Below, in pieces: positions 38,063-50,993 of a stretch of 64,000 nt of DNA; positions within the stretch are counted from its first letter, which is position 1, and each line of letters opens with the position of its first letter. Under the pieces are notes generated by a model that was not told the origin of the DNA, ran no database searches, and saw nothing but the letters and a program-made list of their open reading frames with translations. Position numbers and translations under genes: made by a program. This DNA comes from Anthonomus grandis grandis (taxonomy: Eukaryota; Arthropoda; Insecta; Coleoptera; Curculionidae), in the NCBI RefSeq assembly GCF_022605725.1, contig NC_065557.1, positions 25,051,256-25,115,255 of the forward strand, in the 5' to 3' direction.

Positions 38063-41000
38063 GATGATGATCCTTTTTAAGTTTTGGACATAACCAGGGT
38101 TAAAAAAAAATAGAACAATTAATCATTATAGCATTGTCCGATTTGATTCCAATTAATTTTTGAAGTTCATTTGATGTACTGTAAATTATTTTTTAAATTT
38201 TTCTTATGAACTGTTTTTAAAAAAAAATAATTATATCTCACTCTATTACTGTTATCTATTATTCAAATTTATTTTAAAATTAATATTTAGGTTATACGAG
38301 ATGACTCATATGATCCTTTTTAAGTTTTGGACATAACCAGGGTTAAGAAAATAGAACAACTAATCATTATAGCATTGTCCGATTTGATTTCAATTTAATC
38401 TTTAAAGTTCATTTGATGGACTGTAAATTATTTTTAAAATTTTTCTCATGAATTGTTTTCTAAAAAAATAATTATATCTCACTCTATTACTAATATCTAT
38501 TATTCGAATATAATTTAAATTTAGTATTTGGCATATACAACACAGCCAAATGATGTTTTTTGCGGTTTGAACACAACCAGAGTTAAGAAAATGTAATAAA
38601 CTAATAGCGTTTGCGATTGTTCCGATTTAATTTTAATTAAATTTTTAGATATAATTTGATTAACCCTAAATAATTTTTAAAAATAATTTTATGTATTTTG
38701 TTTTAAAATAATAGTCATATCTCACTCAATTACGGTTATCTATTATTCATATTTATTTTAAAATTAATATTTAGGTTATACAAGATGACTCAATTGATCC
38801 TTTTTAAGTTTTGGACATAACCAGGGTTAAGAAGATAGAACAAATAATCATTATAGCATTGTCCGATTTGATTCCAATTAATTTTTGAAGTTCATTTGAT
38901 GTACTGTAAATTATTTTTAAAATTTTTCTTATGAATTGTTTTTTAAAAAAATAATTCTATCACCCTCTATTACTAATATCTATTATTAGAATATAATTTA
39001 AATTAACTATTTCGCATATACAAGATAGCCAAATGATGTTTTTTGCGGTTTGAACACAACCAGAGTTAAGAAAATGTAATAACTAATAGGGTTGGCGATT
39101 GTTCCGATTTAATTTTAATTCAATTTTTAGATATAATTTGATTAACCCTAAATGATTTTTAAGAATAGTTTTATGTATTATGTTTTAAAAAAATAGTCAT
39201 ATCTCACTCAATTACGGTTATCTTTTATTCAAATATAATTTAAAATTAATATTTAGATTACACAAGATGACCCAAATGATCCTTTTTAAGTTTTGGACAT
39301 AACCAGGGTTAAAAAAAAATAGAACAATTTATCATTATAGCATTGTCCGATTTGATTCCAATTAATTTTTGAAGTTCATTTGATGTACTGTAAATTATTT
39401 TTTAAATTTTTCTTATGAACTGTTTTTTAAAAAAAATAATTATATCTCACTCTATTACTGTTATCTATTATTCAAATTTATTTTAAAATTAATATTTAGG
39501 TTATACAAGATGACTCATATGATCCTTTTTAAGTTTTGGACATAACCAGGGTTAAGAAAATAGAACAACTAATCATTATAGCATTGTCCGATTTGATTTC
39601 AATTTAATCTTTAAAGTTCATTTGATGGACTGTAAATTATTTTTAAAATTTTTCTTATGAATTGTTTTCTAAAAAAATAATTATATCTCACTCTATTACT
39701 AATATCTATTATTCGAATATAATTTAAATTTAGTATTTGGCATATACAACACAGCCAAATGATGTTTTTTGCGGTTTGAACACAACCAGAGTTAAGAAAA
39801 TGTAATAAACTAATAGCGTTTGCGATTGTTCCGATTTAATTTTAATTAAATTTTTAGATATAATTTGATTAACCCTAAATAATTTTTAAAAATAATTTTA
39901 TGTATTTTGTTTTAAAATAATAGTCATATCTCACTCAATTACGGTTATCTATTATTCATATTTATTTTAAAATTAATATTTAGGTTATACAAGATGACTC
40001 AATTGATCCTTTTTAAGTTTTGGACATAACCAGGGTTAAGAAGATAAAACAAATAATCATTATAGCATTGTCCGATTTGATTCCAATTAATTTTTGAAGT
40101 TCATTTGATGTACTGTAAATTATTTTTAAAATTTTTCTTATGAATTGTTTTTTAAAAGAATAATTATATCTCACTCTATTACTGTTATCTATTATTCAAA
40201 TTTATTTTAAAATTAATATTTAGGTTATACAAGATGACTCATATGATCCTTTTTAAGTTTTGGACATAACCAGGGTTAAGAAAATAGAACAACTAATCAT
40301 TATAGCATTGTCCGATTTGATTTCAATTTAATCTTTAAAGTTCATTTGATGGACTGTAAATTATTTTTAAAATTTTCCCTATGAATTGTTTTCTAAAAAA
40401 ATAATTATATCTCACTCTATTACTAATATCTATTATTCGAATATAATTTAAACTTAGTATTTGGCATATACAACACAGCCAAATGATGTTTTTTGCGGTT
40501 TGAACACAACCAGAGTTAAGAAAATGTAATAAACTAATAGCGTTTGCGATTGTTCCGATTTAATTTTAATTAAATTTTTAGATATAATTTGATTAACCCT
40601 AAATAATTTTTAAAAATAATTTTATGTATTATGTTTTAAAATAATAGTCATATCTCACTCAATTACGGTTATCTATTATTCATATTTATTTTAAAATTAA
40701 TATTTAGGTTATACAAGATGACTCAATTGATCCTTTTTAAGTTTTGGACATAACCAGGGTTAAGAAAATAGAACAAATAATCATTATAGCATTGTCCGAT
40801 TTGATTCCAATTAATTTTTGAAGTTCATTTGATGTACTGTAAATTATTTTTAAAATATTTCTTATGAATTGTTTTTTAAAAAAATAATTATATCTCACTC
40901 TATTACTGTTATCTATTATTCGAATAGAATTTAAATATACTATTTCGCATATACAAGATAGCCAAATGATGTTTTTTACGGTTTGAACACAACCAGAATT

Positions 41001-41150
41001 AACAAAATATAATAATTGATAGCGTTAAAGATTGTTCCGATTTAATTTAATTTTTAGATATAATTTGATAAACCCTAAATAAATGACTTTTAAAAATATT
41101 TTGATGTATTTTGTTTAAAAAAAATAGTCATATCTCACTCAATTACGGTT
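38063..41150 (+). repeat. Array segment: A An B Am B Ac An B Am An B Am B'
   Basis: Order after M4: A, An (private tacgagatgac near 38296), B, Am (gaagatag), an A end with attctatcaccctc (38953), B, Ac, An, B, Am (gaagataaaac), An, B (acttag), Am, B' 40978. The part to about 39.86 kb repeats at 61.3-63.1 kb at offset 23240. The An-B-Am-B' end resembles 60.1-60.9 kb (offset 19852). B' here is followed by an ordinary Am instead of M1. Confidence 0.85.
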
Positions 41151-44100
41151 ATCTATTATTCAAATTTATTTTAAAATTAATATTTAGGTTATACAAGATG
41201 ACTCAATTGATCCTTTTTAAGTTTTGGACATAACCAGGGTTAAGAAAATAGAACAAATAATCATTATAGCATTGTCCGATTTGATTCCAATTAATTTTTG
41301 AAGTTCATTTGATGTACTGTAAATTATTTTTTAAATTTTTCTTATGAACTGTTTTTTAAAAAAAATAATTATATCTCACTCTATTACTGTTATCTATTAT
41401 TCAAATTTATTTTAAAATTAATATTTAGGTTATACAAGATGGCTCATATGATCCTTTTTAAGTTTTGGACATAACCAGGGTTAAGAAAATAGAACAACTA
41501 ATCATTATAGCATTGTCCGATTTGATTTCAATTTAATCTTTAAAGTTCATTTGATGGACTGTAAATTATTTTTAAAATTTTTCTTATGAATTGTTTTCTA
41601 AAAAAATAATTATATCTCACTCTATTACTAATATCTATTATTCGAATATAATTTAAATTTAGTATTTGGCATATACAACACAGCCAAATGATGTTTTTTG
41701 CGGTTTGAACACAACCAGAGTTAAGAAAATGTAATAACTAATAGCATTGGCTATTTACTATTTCGCATATACAAGATAGCCAAATGATGTTTTTTGCGGT
41801 TTGAACACAACCAGAATTAAGAAAATATAATAACTGATAGCGTTAAAGATTGTTCCGATTTAATTTAATTTTTAGATATAATTTGATTAACCCTAAATGA
41901 CTTTTAAAAATATTTTGATGTATTTTGTTTAAAAAAAATAGTCATATCTCACTCAATTACGGTTATCTATTATTCAAATTTATTTTAAAATTAATATTTA
42001 GGTTATACAAGATGACTCAATTGATCCTTTTTAAGTTTTGGACATAACCAGGGTTAAGAAAATAGAACAAATAATCATTATAGCATTGTCCGATTTGATT
42101 CCAATTAATTTTTGAAGTTCATTTGATGTACTGTAAATTATTTTTAAAATTTTTCTTATGAATTGTTTTTTAAAAAAATAATTATATCTCACTCTATTAC
42201 TGTTATCTATTATTCAAATTTATTTTAAAATTAATATTTAGGTTATACAAGATGACTCAATTGATCCTTTTTAAGTTTTGGACATAACCAGGGTTAAGAA
42301 AATAGAACAAATAATCATTATAGCATTGTCCGATTTGATTCCAATAAATTTTTGAAGTTCATTTGATGTACTGTAAATTATTTTTTAAATTTTTCTTATG
42401 AACTGTTTTTTAAAAAAAATAATTATATCTCACTCTATTACTGTTATCTATTATTCAAATTTATTTTAAAATTAATATTTAGGTTATACAAGATGACTCA
42501 TATGATCCTTTTTAAGTTTTGGACATAACCAGGGTTAAGAAAATAGAACAACTAATCATTATAGCATTGTCCGATTTGATTTCAATTTAATCTTTAAAGT
42601 TCATTTGATGGACTGTAAATTATTTTTAAAATTTTTCTTATGAATTGTTTTCTAAAAAAATAATTATATCTCACTCTATTACTAATATCTATTATTCGAA
42701 TATAATTTAAATTTAGTATTTGGCATATACAACACAGCCAAATGATGTTTTTTGCGGTTTGAACACAACCAGAGTTAAGAAAATGTAATAAACTAATAGC
42801 GTTTGCGATTGTTCCGATTTAATTTTAATTAAATTTTTAGATATAATTTGATTAACCCTAAATAATTTTTAAAAATAATTTTATGTATTATGTTTTAAAA
42901 TAATAGTCATATCTCACTCAATTACGGTTATCTATTATTCATATTTATTTTAAAATTAATATTTAGGTTATACAAGATGACTCAATTGATCCTTTAAGTT
43001 TTGGACATAACCAGGGTTAAGAAAATAGAACAAATAATCATTATAGCATTGTCCGATTTGATTCCAATTAATTTTTGAAGTTCATTTGATGTACTGTAAA
43101 TTATTTTTAAAAATTTTTCTTATGAATTGTTTTTTAAAACAATAATTATATCTCACTCTATTACTGTTATCTATTATTCGAATAGAATTTAAATATACTA
43201 TTTCGCATATACAAGATAGCCAAATGATGTTTTTTACGGTTTGAACACAACCAGAATTAACAAAATATAATAATTGATAGCGTTAAAGATTGTTCCGATT
43301 TAATTTAATTTTTAGATATAATTTGATTAACCCTAAATAAATGACTTTTAAAAATATTTTGATGTATTTTGTTTAAAAAAAATAGTCATATCTCACTCAA
43401 TTACGGTTATTTATTATTCAAATTTATTTTAAAATTAATATTTAGGTTATACAAGATGACTCAAATGATCCTATTTAAGTTTTGGACATAACCAGGATTA
43501 TTAATTGTTTTTTAAAAAAATAATTATATCTCACTCTATTACTAATATCTATTATTCGAATATAATTTAAATTTACTATTTCGCATATACAAGATAGCCA
43601 AATGATGTTTTTTGCGGTTTGAACACAACCAGAGTTAAGAAAATGTAATAACTAATAGGGTTGGCGATTGTTCCGATTTAATTTTAATTCAATTTTTAGA
43701 TATAATTTGATTAACCCTAAATGATTTTTAAGAATAGTTTTATGTATTATGTTTTAAAAAAATAGTCATATCTCACTCAATTACGGTTATCTATTATTCA
43801 AATTTATTTTAAAATTAATATTTAGGTTATACAAGATGACTCAATTGATCCTTTTTAAGTTTTGGACATAACCAGGGTTAAGAAAATAGAACAAATAATC
43901 ATTATAGCATTGTCCGATTTGATTCCAATTAATTTTTGAAGTTCATTTGATGTACTGTAAATTATTTTTAAAATTTTTCTTATGAATTGTTTTTTAAAAA
44001 AATAATTATATCTCACTCTATTACTGTTATCTATTATTCAAATTTATTTTAAAATTAATATTTAGGTTATACAAGATGACTCAATTGATCCTTTTTAAGT

Positions 44101-45398
44101 TTTGGACATAACCAGGGTTAAGAAAATAGAACAAATAATCATTATAGCATTGTCCGATTTGATTCCAATTAATTTTTGAAGTTCATTTAATGTACTGTAA
44201 ATTATTTTTTAAATTTTTCTTATGAACTGTTTTTTAAAAAAAATAATTATATCTCACTCTATTACTGTTATCTATTATTCAAATTTATTTTAAAATTAAT
44301 ATTTAGGTTATACAAGATGACTCAATTGATCCTTTTTAAGTTTTGGACATAACCAGGGTTATGAAAATAGAACAATTAATCAATATAGCATTATCCGATT
44401 TGATTTCAATTTAATCTTTGAAGTTCATTTGATGGACTGTAAATTATTTTTAAAATTTTTCCTATGAATTGTTTTCTAAAAAAATAATTATATCTCACTC
44501 TATTACTAATATCTATTATTAGAATATAATTTAAATTAACTATTTCGCATATACAAGATAGCCAAATGATGTTTTTTGCGGTTTGAACACAACCAGAGTT
44601 AAGAAAATGTAATAACTAATAGGGTTGGCGATTGTTCCGATTTAATTTTAATTCAATTTTTAGATATAATTTGATTAACCCTAAATGATTTTTAAGAATA
44701 GTTTTATGTATTATGTTTTAAAAAAATAGTCATATCTCACTCAATTACGGTTATCTTTTATTCAAATATAATTTAAAATTAATATTTAGATTACACAAGA
44801 TGACCCAAATGATCCTTTTTAAGTTTTGGACATAACCAGGGTTAAAAAAAATAGAACAATTAATCATTATAGCATTGTCCGATTTGATTCCAATTAATTT
44901 TTGAAGTTCATTTGATGTACTGTAAATTATTTTTTAAATTTTTCTTATGAACTGTTTTTTAAAAAAAATAATTATATCTCACTCTATTACTGTTATCTAT
45001 TATTCAAATTTATTTTAAAATTAATATTTAGGTTATACAAGATGACTCATATGATCCTTTTTAAGTTTTGGACATAACCAGGGTTAAGAAAATAGAACAA
45101 CTAATCATTATAGCATTGTCCGATTTGATTTCAATTTAATCTTTAAAGTTCATTTGATGGACTGTAAATTATTTTTAAAATTTTTCTTATGAATTGTTTT
45201 CTAAAAAAATAATTATATCTCACTCTATTACTAATATCTATTATTCGAATATAATTTAAATTTAGTATTTGGCATATACAACACAGCCAAATGATGTTTT
45301 TTGCGGTTTGAACACAACCAGAGTTAAGAAAATGTAATAAACTAATAGCGTTTGCGATTGTTCCGATTTAATTTTAATTAAATTTTTCGATATAATTT
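41151..45398 (+). repeat. 4.2-kb block duplicated from 12.4-16.7 kb (offset 28714)
   Basis: Order: Am, An (private gatggctcatatg near 41440), B, M3 41749, B, Am, Am, An, B, Am (gatcctttaag), B' 43236, M1 43492, B, Am, Am, Am (gggttatg), B, Ac, An, B, M4 45399. Every landmark sits 28714 bp from its counterpart at 13035, 14522, 14778 and 16685, with no net indel over about 4.2 kb. From B' onward it is also colinear with 22.8-25.0 kb at offset 20415. Confidence 0.9.
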
Positions 45399-48300
45399 GA
45401 TGATGATCCTTTTTAAGTTTTGGACATAACCAGGGTTAAAAAAAAATAGAACAATTAATCATTATAGCATTGTCCGATTTGATTCCAATTAATTTTTGAA
45501 GTTCATTTGATGTACTGTAAATTATTTTTTAAATTTTTCTTATGAACTGTTTTTTAAAAAAAATAATTATATCTCACTCTATTACTGTTATCTATTATTC
45601 AAATTTATTTTAAAATTAATATTTAGGTTATACAAGATGACTCATATGATCCTTTTTAAGTTTTGGACATAACCAGGGTTAAGAAAATAGAACAACTAAT
45701 CATTATAGCATTGTCCGATTTGATTTCAATTTAATCTTTAAAGTTCATTTGATGGACTGTAAATTATTTTTAAAATTTTTCTTATGAATTGTTTTCTAAA
45801 AAAATAATTATATCTCACTCTATTACTAATATCTATTATTCGAATATAATTTAAATTTAGTATTTGGCATATACAACACAGCCAAATGATGTTTTTTGCG
45901 GTTTGAACACAACCAGAGTTAAGAAAATGTAATAAACTAATAGCGTTTGCGATTGTTCCGATTTAATTTTAATTAAATTTTTAGATATAATTTGATTAAC
46001 CCTAAATAATTTTTAAAAATAATTTTATGTATTTTGTTTTAAAATAATAGTCATATCTCACTCAATTACGGTTATCTATTATTCATATTTATTTTAAAAT
46101 TAATATTTAGGTTATACAAGATGACTCAATTGATCCTTTTTAAGTTTTGGACATAACCAGGGTTAAGAAGATAAAACAAATAATCATTATAGCATTGTCC
46201 GATTTGATTCCAATTAATTTTTGAAGTTCATTTGATGTACTGTAAATTATTTTTAAAATTTTTCTTATGAATTGTTTTTTAAAAGAATAATTATATCTCA
46301 CTCTATTACTGTTATCTATTATTCAAATTTATTTTAAAATTAATATTTAGGTTATACAAGATGACTCATATGATCCTTTTTAAGTTTTGGACATAACCAG
46401 GGTTAAGAAAATAGAACAACTAATCATTATAGCATTGTCCGATTTGATTTCAATTTAATCTTTAAAGTTCATTTGATGGACTGTAAATTATTTTAAAAAT
46501 TTTTCTTATGAATTGTTTTCTAAAAAAATAATTATATCTCACTCTATTACTAATATCTATTATTCGAATATAATTTAAATTTAGTATTTGGCATATACAA
46601 CACAGCCAAATGATGTTTTTTGCGGTTTGAACACAACCAGAGTTAAGAAAATGTAATAAACTAATAGCGTTTGCGATTGTTCCGATTTAATTTTAATTAA
46701 ATTTTTCGATATAATTTGATGATGATCCTTTTTAAGTTTTGGACATAACCAGGGTTAAAAAAAAATAGAACAATTAATCATTATAGCATTGTCCGATTTG
46801 ATTCCAATTAATTTTTGAAGTTCATTTGATGTACTGTAAATTATTTTTTAAATTTTTCTTATGAACTGTTTTTTAAAAAAAATAATTATATCTCACTCTA
46901 TTACTGTTATCTATTATTCAAATTTATTTTAAAATTAATATTTAGGTTATACAAGATGACTCATATGATCCTTTTTAAGTTTTGGACATAACCAGGGTTA
47001 AGAAAATAGAACAACTAATCATTATAGCATTGTCCGATTTGATTTCAATTTAATCTTTAAAGTTCATTTGATGGACTGTAAATTATTTTTAAAATTTTTC
47101 TTATGAATTGTTTTCTAAAAAAATAATTATATCTCACTCTATTACTAATATCTATTATTCGAATATAATTTAAATTTAGTATTTGGCATATACAACACAG
47201 CCAAATGATGTTTTTTGCGGTTTGAACACAACCAGAGTTAAGAAAATGTAATAAACTAATAGCGTTTGCGATTGTTCCGATTTAATTTTAATTAAATTTT
47301 TAGATATAATTTGATTAACCCTAAATAATTTTTAAAAATAATTTTATGTATTTTGTTTTAAAATAATAGTCATATCTCACTCAATTACGGTTATCTATTA
47401 TTCATATTTATTTTAAAATTAATATTTAGGTTATACAAGATGACTCAATTGATCCTTTTTAAGTTTTGGACATAACCAGGGTTAAGAAGATAAAACAAAT
47501 AATCATTATAGCATTGTCCGATTTGATTCCAATTAATTTTTGAAGTTCATTTGATGTACTGTAAATTATTTTTAAAATTTTTCTTATGAATTGTTTTTTA
47601 AAAGAATAATTATATCTCACTCTATTACTGTTATCTATTATTCAAATTTATTTTAAAATTAATATTTAGGTTATACAAGATGACTCATATGATCCTTTTT
47701 AAGTTTTGGACATAACCAGGGTTAAGAAAATAGAACAACTAATCATTATAGCATTGTCCGATTTGATTTCAATTTAATCTTTAAAGTTCATTTGATGGAC
47801 TGTAAATTATTTTTAAAATTTTTCTTATGAATTGTTTTCTAAAAAAATAATTATATCTCACTCTATTACTAATATCTATTATTCGAATATAATTTAAATT
47901 TAGTATTTGGCATATACAACACAGCCAAATGATGTTTTTTGCGGTTTGAACACAACCAGAGTTAAGAAAATGTAATAAACTAATAGCGTTTGCGATTGTT
48001 CCGATTTAATTTTAATTAAATTTTTAGATATAATTTGATTAACCCTAAATAATTTTTAAAAATAATTTTATGTATTTTGTTTTAAAATAATAGTCATATC
48101 TCACTCAATTACGGTTATCTATTATTCATATTTATTTTAAAATTAATATTTAGGTTATACAAGATGACTCAATTGATCCTTTTTAAGTTTTGGACATAAC
48201 CAGGGTTAAGAAGATAAAACAAATAATCATTATAGCATTGTCCGATTTGATTCCAATTAATTTTTGAAGTTCATTTGATGTACTGTAAATTATTTTTAAA

Positions 48301-49180
48301 ATTTTTCTTATGAATTGTTTTTTAAAAGAATAATTATATCTCACTCTATTACTGTTATCTATTATTCAAATTTATTTTAAAATTAATATTTAGGTTATAC
48401 AAGATGACTCATATGATCCTTTTTAAGTTTTGGACATAACCAGGGTTAAGAAAATAGAACAACTAATCATTATAGCATTGTCCGATTTGATTTCAATTTA
48501 ATCTTTAAAGTTCATTTGATGGACTGTAAATTATTTTTAAAATTTTCCCTATGAATTGTTTTCTAAAAAAATAATTATATCTCACTCTATTACTAATATC
48601 TATTATTCGAATATAATTTAAACTTAGTATTTGGCATATACAAGATAGCCAAATGATGTTTTTTGCGGTTTGAACACAACCAGAGTTAAGAAAATGTAAT
48701 AACTAATAGGGTTTGCGATTGTTCCGATTTAATTTTAATTCAATTTTTAGATATAATTTGATTAACCCTAAATGATTTTTAAGAATAGTTTTATGTATTA
48801 TGTTTTAAAAAAATAGTCATATCTCACTCAATTACGGTCATCTTTTATTCAAATATAATTTAAAATTAATATTTAGATTACACAAGATGACCCAAATGAT
48901 CCTTTTTAAGTTTTAGACATAACCAGGGTTAAGAAAATAGAACAATTAATCATTATAGCATTGTCCGATTTGATTCCAATTTAATTTTTGAAGTTCATTT
49001 TGATGTACTGTCAATTATTTTTAAAATTTTTCTTATGAATTGTTTTTTAAAAAAATAATTATATCACCCTCTATTACTAATATCTATTATTAGAATATAA
49101 TTTAAATTAACTATTTCGCATATACAAGATAGCCAAATGATGTTTTTTGCGGTTTGAACACAACCAGAGTTAAGAAAATG
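45399..49180 (+). repeat. A-A-B trimer block, second copy
   Basis: Order: A, An, B, Am (gaagataaaac), An, B, M4 46718, A, An, B, Am (gaagataaaac), An, B, Am (gaagataaaac), An, B (tttccctatg, acttag), Ac (ggtcatc near 48837) and the start of B. It mirrors 24.98-28.77 kb at offset 20415, including the ttttaaaaattt change near 26085 and 46500. Near 49.18 kb it switches to aataaactaatagcg and colinearity stops. Confidence 0.89.
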
Positions 49181-50993
49181 TAATAAACTAATAGCGTTTG
49201 CGATTGTTCCGATTTAATTTTAATTAAATTTTTAGATATAATTTGATTAACCCTAAATAATTTTTAAAAATAATTTTATGTATTATGTTTTAAAATAATA
49301 GTCATATCTCACTCAATTACGGTTATCTATTATTCATATTTATTTTAAAATTAATATTTAGGTTATACAAGATGACTCAATTGATCCTTTTTAAGTTTTG
49401 GACATAACCAGGGTTAAGAAAATAGAACAAATAATCATTATAGCATTGTCCGATTTGATTCCAATTAATTTTTGAAGTTCATTTGATGTACTGTAAATTA
49501 TTTTTAAAATTTTTCTAATGAATTGTTTTTTAAAAAAATAATTATATCTCACTCTATTACTGTTATCTATTATTCGAATAGAATTTAAATATACTATTTC
49601 GCATATACAAGATAGCCAAATGATGTTTTTTACGGTTTGAACACAACCAGAATTAACAAAATATAATAATTGATAGCGTTAAAGATTGTTCCGATTTAAT
49701 TTAATTTTTAGATATAATTTGATAAACCCTAAATAAATGACTTTTAAAAATATTTTGATGTATTTTGTTTAAAAAAAATAGTCATATCTCACTCAATTAC
49801 GGTTATCTATTATTCAAATTTATTTTAAAATTAATATTTAGGTTATACAAGATGACTCAAATGATCCTATTTAAGTTTTGGACATAACCAGGATTATTAA
49901 TTGTTTTTTAAAAAAATAATTATATCTCACTCTATTACTAATATCTATTATTCGAATATAATTTAAATTTACTATTTCGCATATACAAGATAGCCAAATG
50001 ATGTTTTTTGCGGTTTGAACACAACCAGAGTTAAGAAAATGTAATAACTAATAGGGTTTGCGATTGTTCCGATTTAATTTTAATTCAATTTTTAGATATA
50101 ATTTGATTAACCCTAAATGATTTTTAAGAATAGTTTTATGTATTATGTTTTAAAAAAATAGTCATATCTCACTCAATTACGGTCATCTTTTATTCAAATA
50201 TAATTTAAAATTAATATTTAGATTACACAAGATGACCCAAATGATCCTTTTTAAGTTTTAGACATAACCAGGGTTAAGAAAATAGAACAATTAATCATTA
50301 TAGCATTGTCCGATTTGATTCCAATTTAATTTTTGAAGTTCATTTTGATGTACTGTCAATTATTTTTAAAATTTTTCTTATGAATTGTTTTTTAAAAAAA
50401 TAATTATATCACCCTCTATTACTAATATCTATTATTAGAATATAATTTGAATTAACTATTTCGCATATACAAGATAGCCAAATGATGTTTTTTGCGGTTT
50501 GAACACAACCAGAGTTAAGAAAATGTAATAACTAATAGGGTTGGCGATTGTTCCGATTTAATTTTAATTCAATTTTTAGATATAATTTGATTAACCCTAA
50601 ATGATTTTTAAGAATAGTTTTATGTATTATGTTTTAAAAAAATAGTCATATCTCACTCAATTACGGTTATCTTTTATTCAAATATAATTTAAAATTAATA
50701 TTTAGATTACACAAGATGACTCAAATGATCCTTTTTAAGTTTTAGACATAACCAGGGTTAAGAAAATAGAACAATTAATCATTATAGCATTGTCCGATTT
50801 GATTTCAATTTAATCTTTGAAGATCATTAGATGTACTGTAAATTATTTTTTAAATTTTTCTTATGAACTGTTTTTAAAAAAAAATAATTATATCTCACTC
50901 TATTACTGTTATCTATTATTCAAATTTATTTTAAAATTAATATTTAGGTTATACAAGATGACTCAAATGATCCTATTTAAGTTTTGGACATAA
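49181..50993 (+). repeat. Array segment: B Am B' M1 B Ac B Aa leading to M1
   Basis: Order: B, Am (with ttctaatgaattg near 49515), B' 49632 (tttgataaaccc), M1 49888, B (agggtttgcg), Ac (ggtcatc 50181), B (private atttgaattaac near 50447), Aa, M1 50994. B' to the agggtttgcg unit also matches 33.0-33.4 kb at offset 16662. This stretch contains the roughly 1.35 kb by which the right-hand large duplicate exceeds the left-hand one. Confidence 0.85.

Larger units (their letters stand above)
22690..39860 (+). repeat. Large intra-array duplication, left copy
   Basis: This span is colinear with about 43.1-63.1 kb. Landmark offsets are 20415 (B' 22821, M4 24984 and 26303), 21762 (M1 29232, J' 30788, M3 32447), 21793 (J' 34782, B' 36969, M1 37225) and 23240 (M1 37846, M4 38063). 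Each step in offset falls at a visible seam (near 28.2-28.8, 32.6-33.2 and 37.7 kb). Shared rare variants such as tttttgtggtttg, gatggtttttgcgg, gatatagtttg and attctatcaccctc support common descent of the whole block rather than chance similarity of satellite monomers. Confidence 0.82.
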
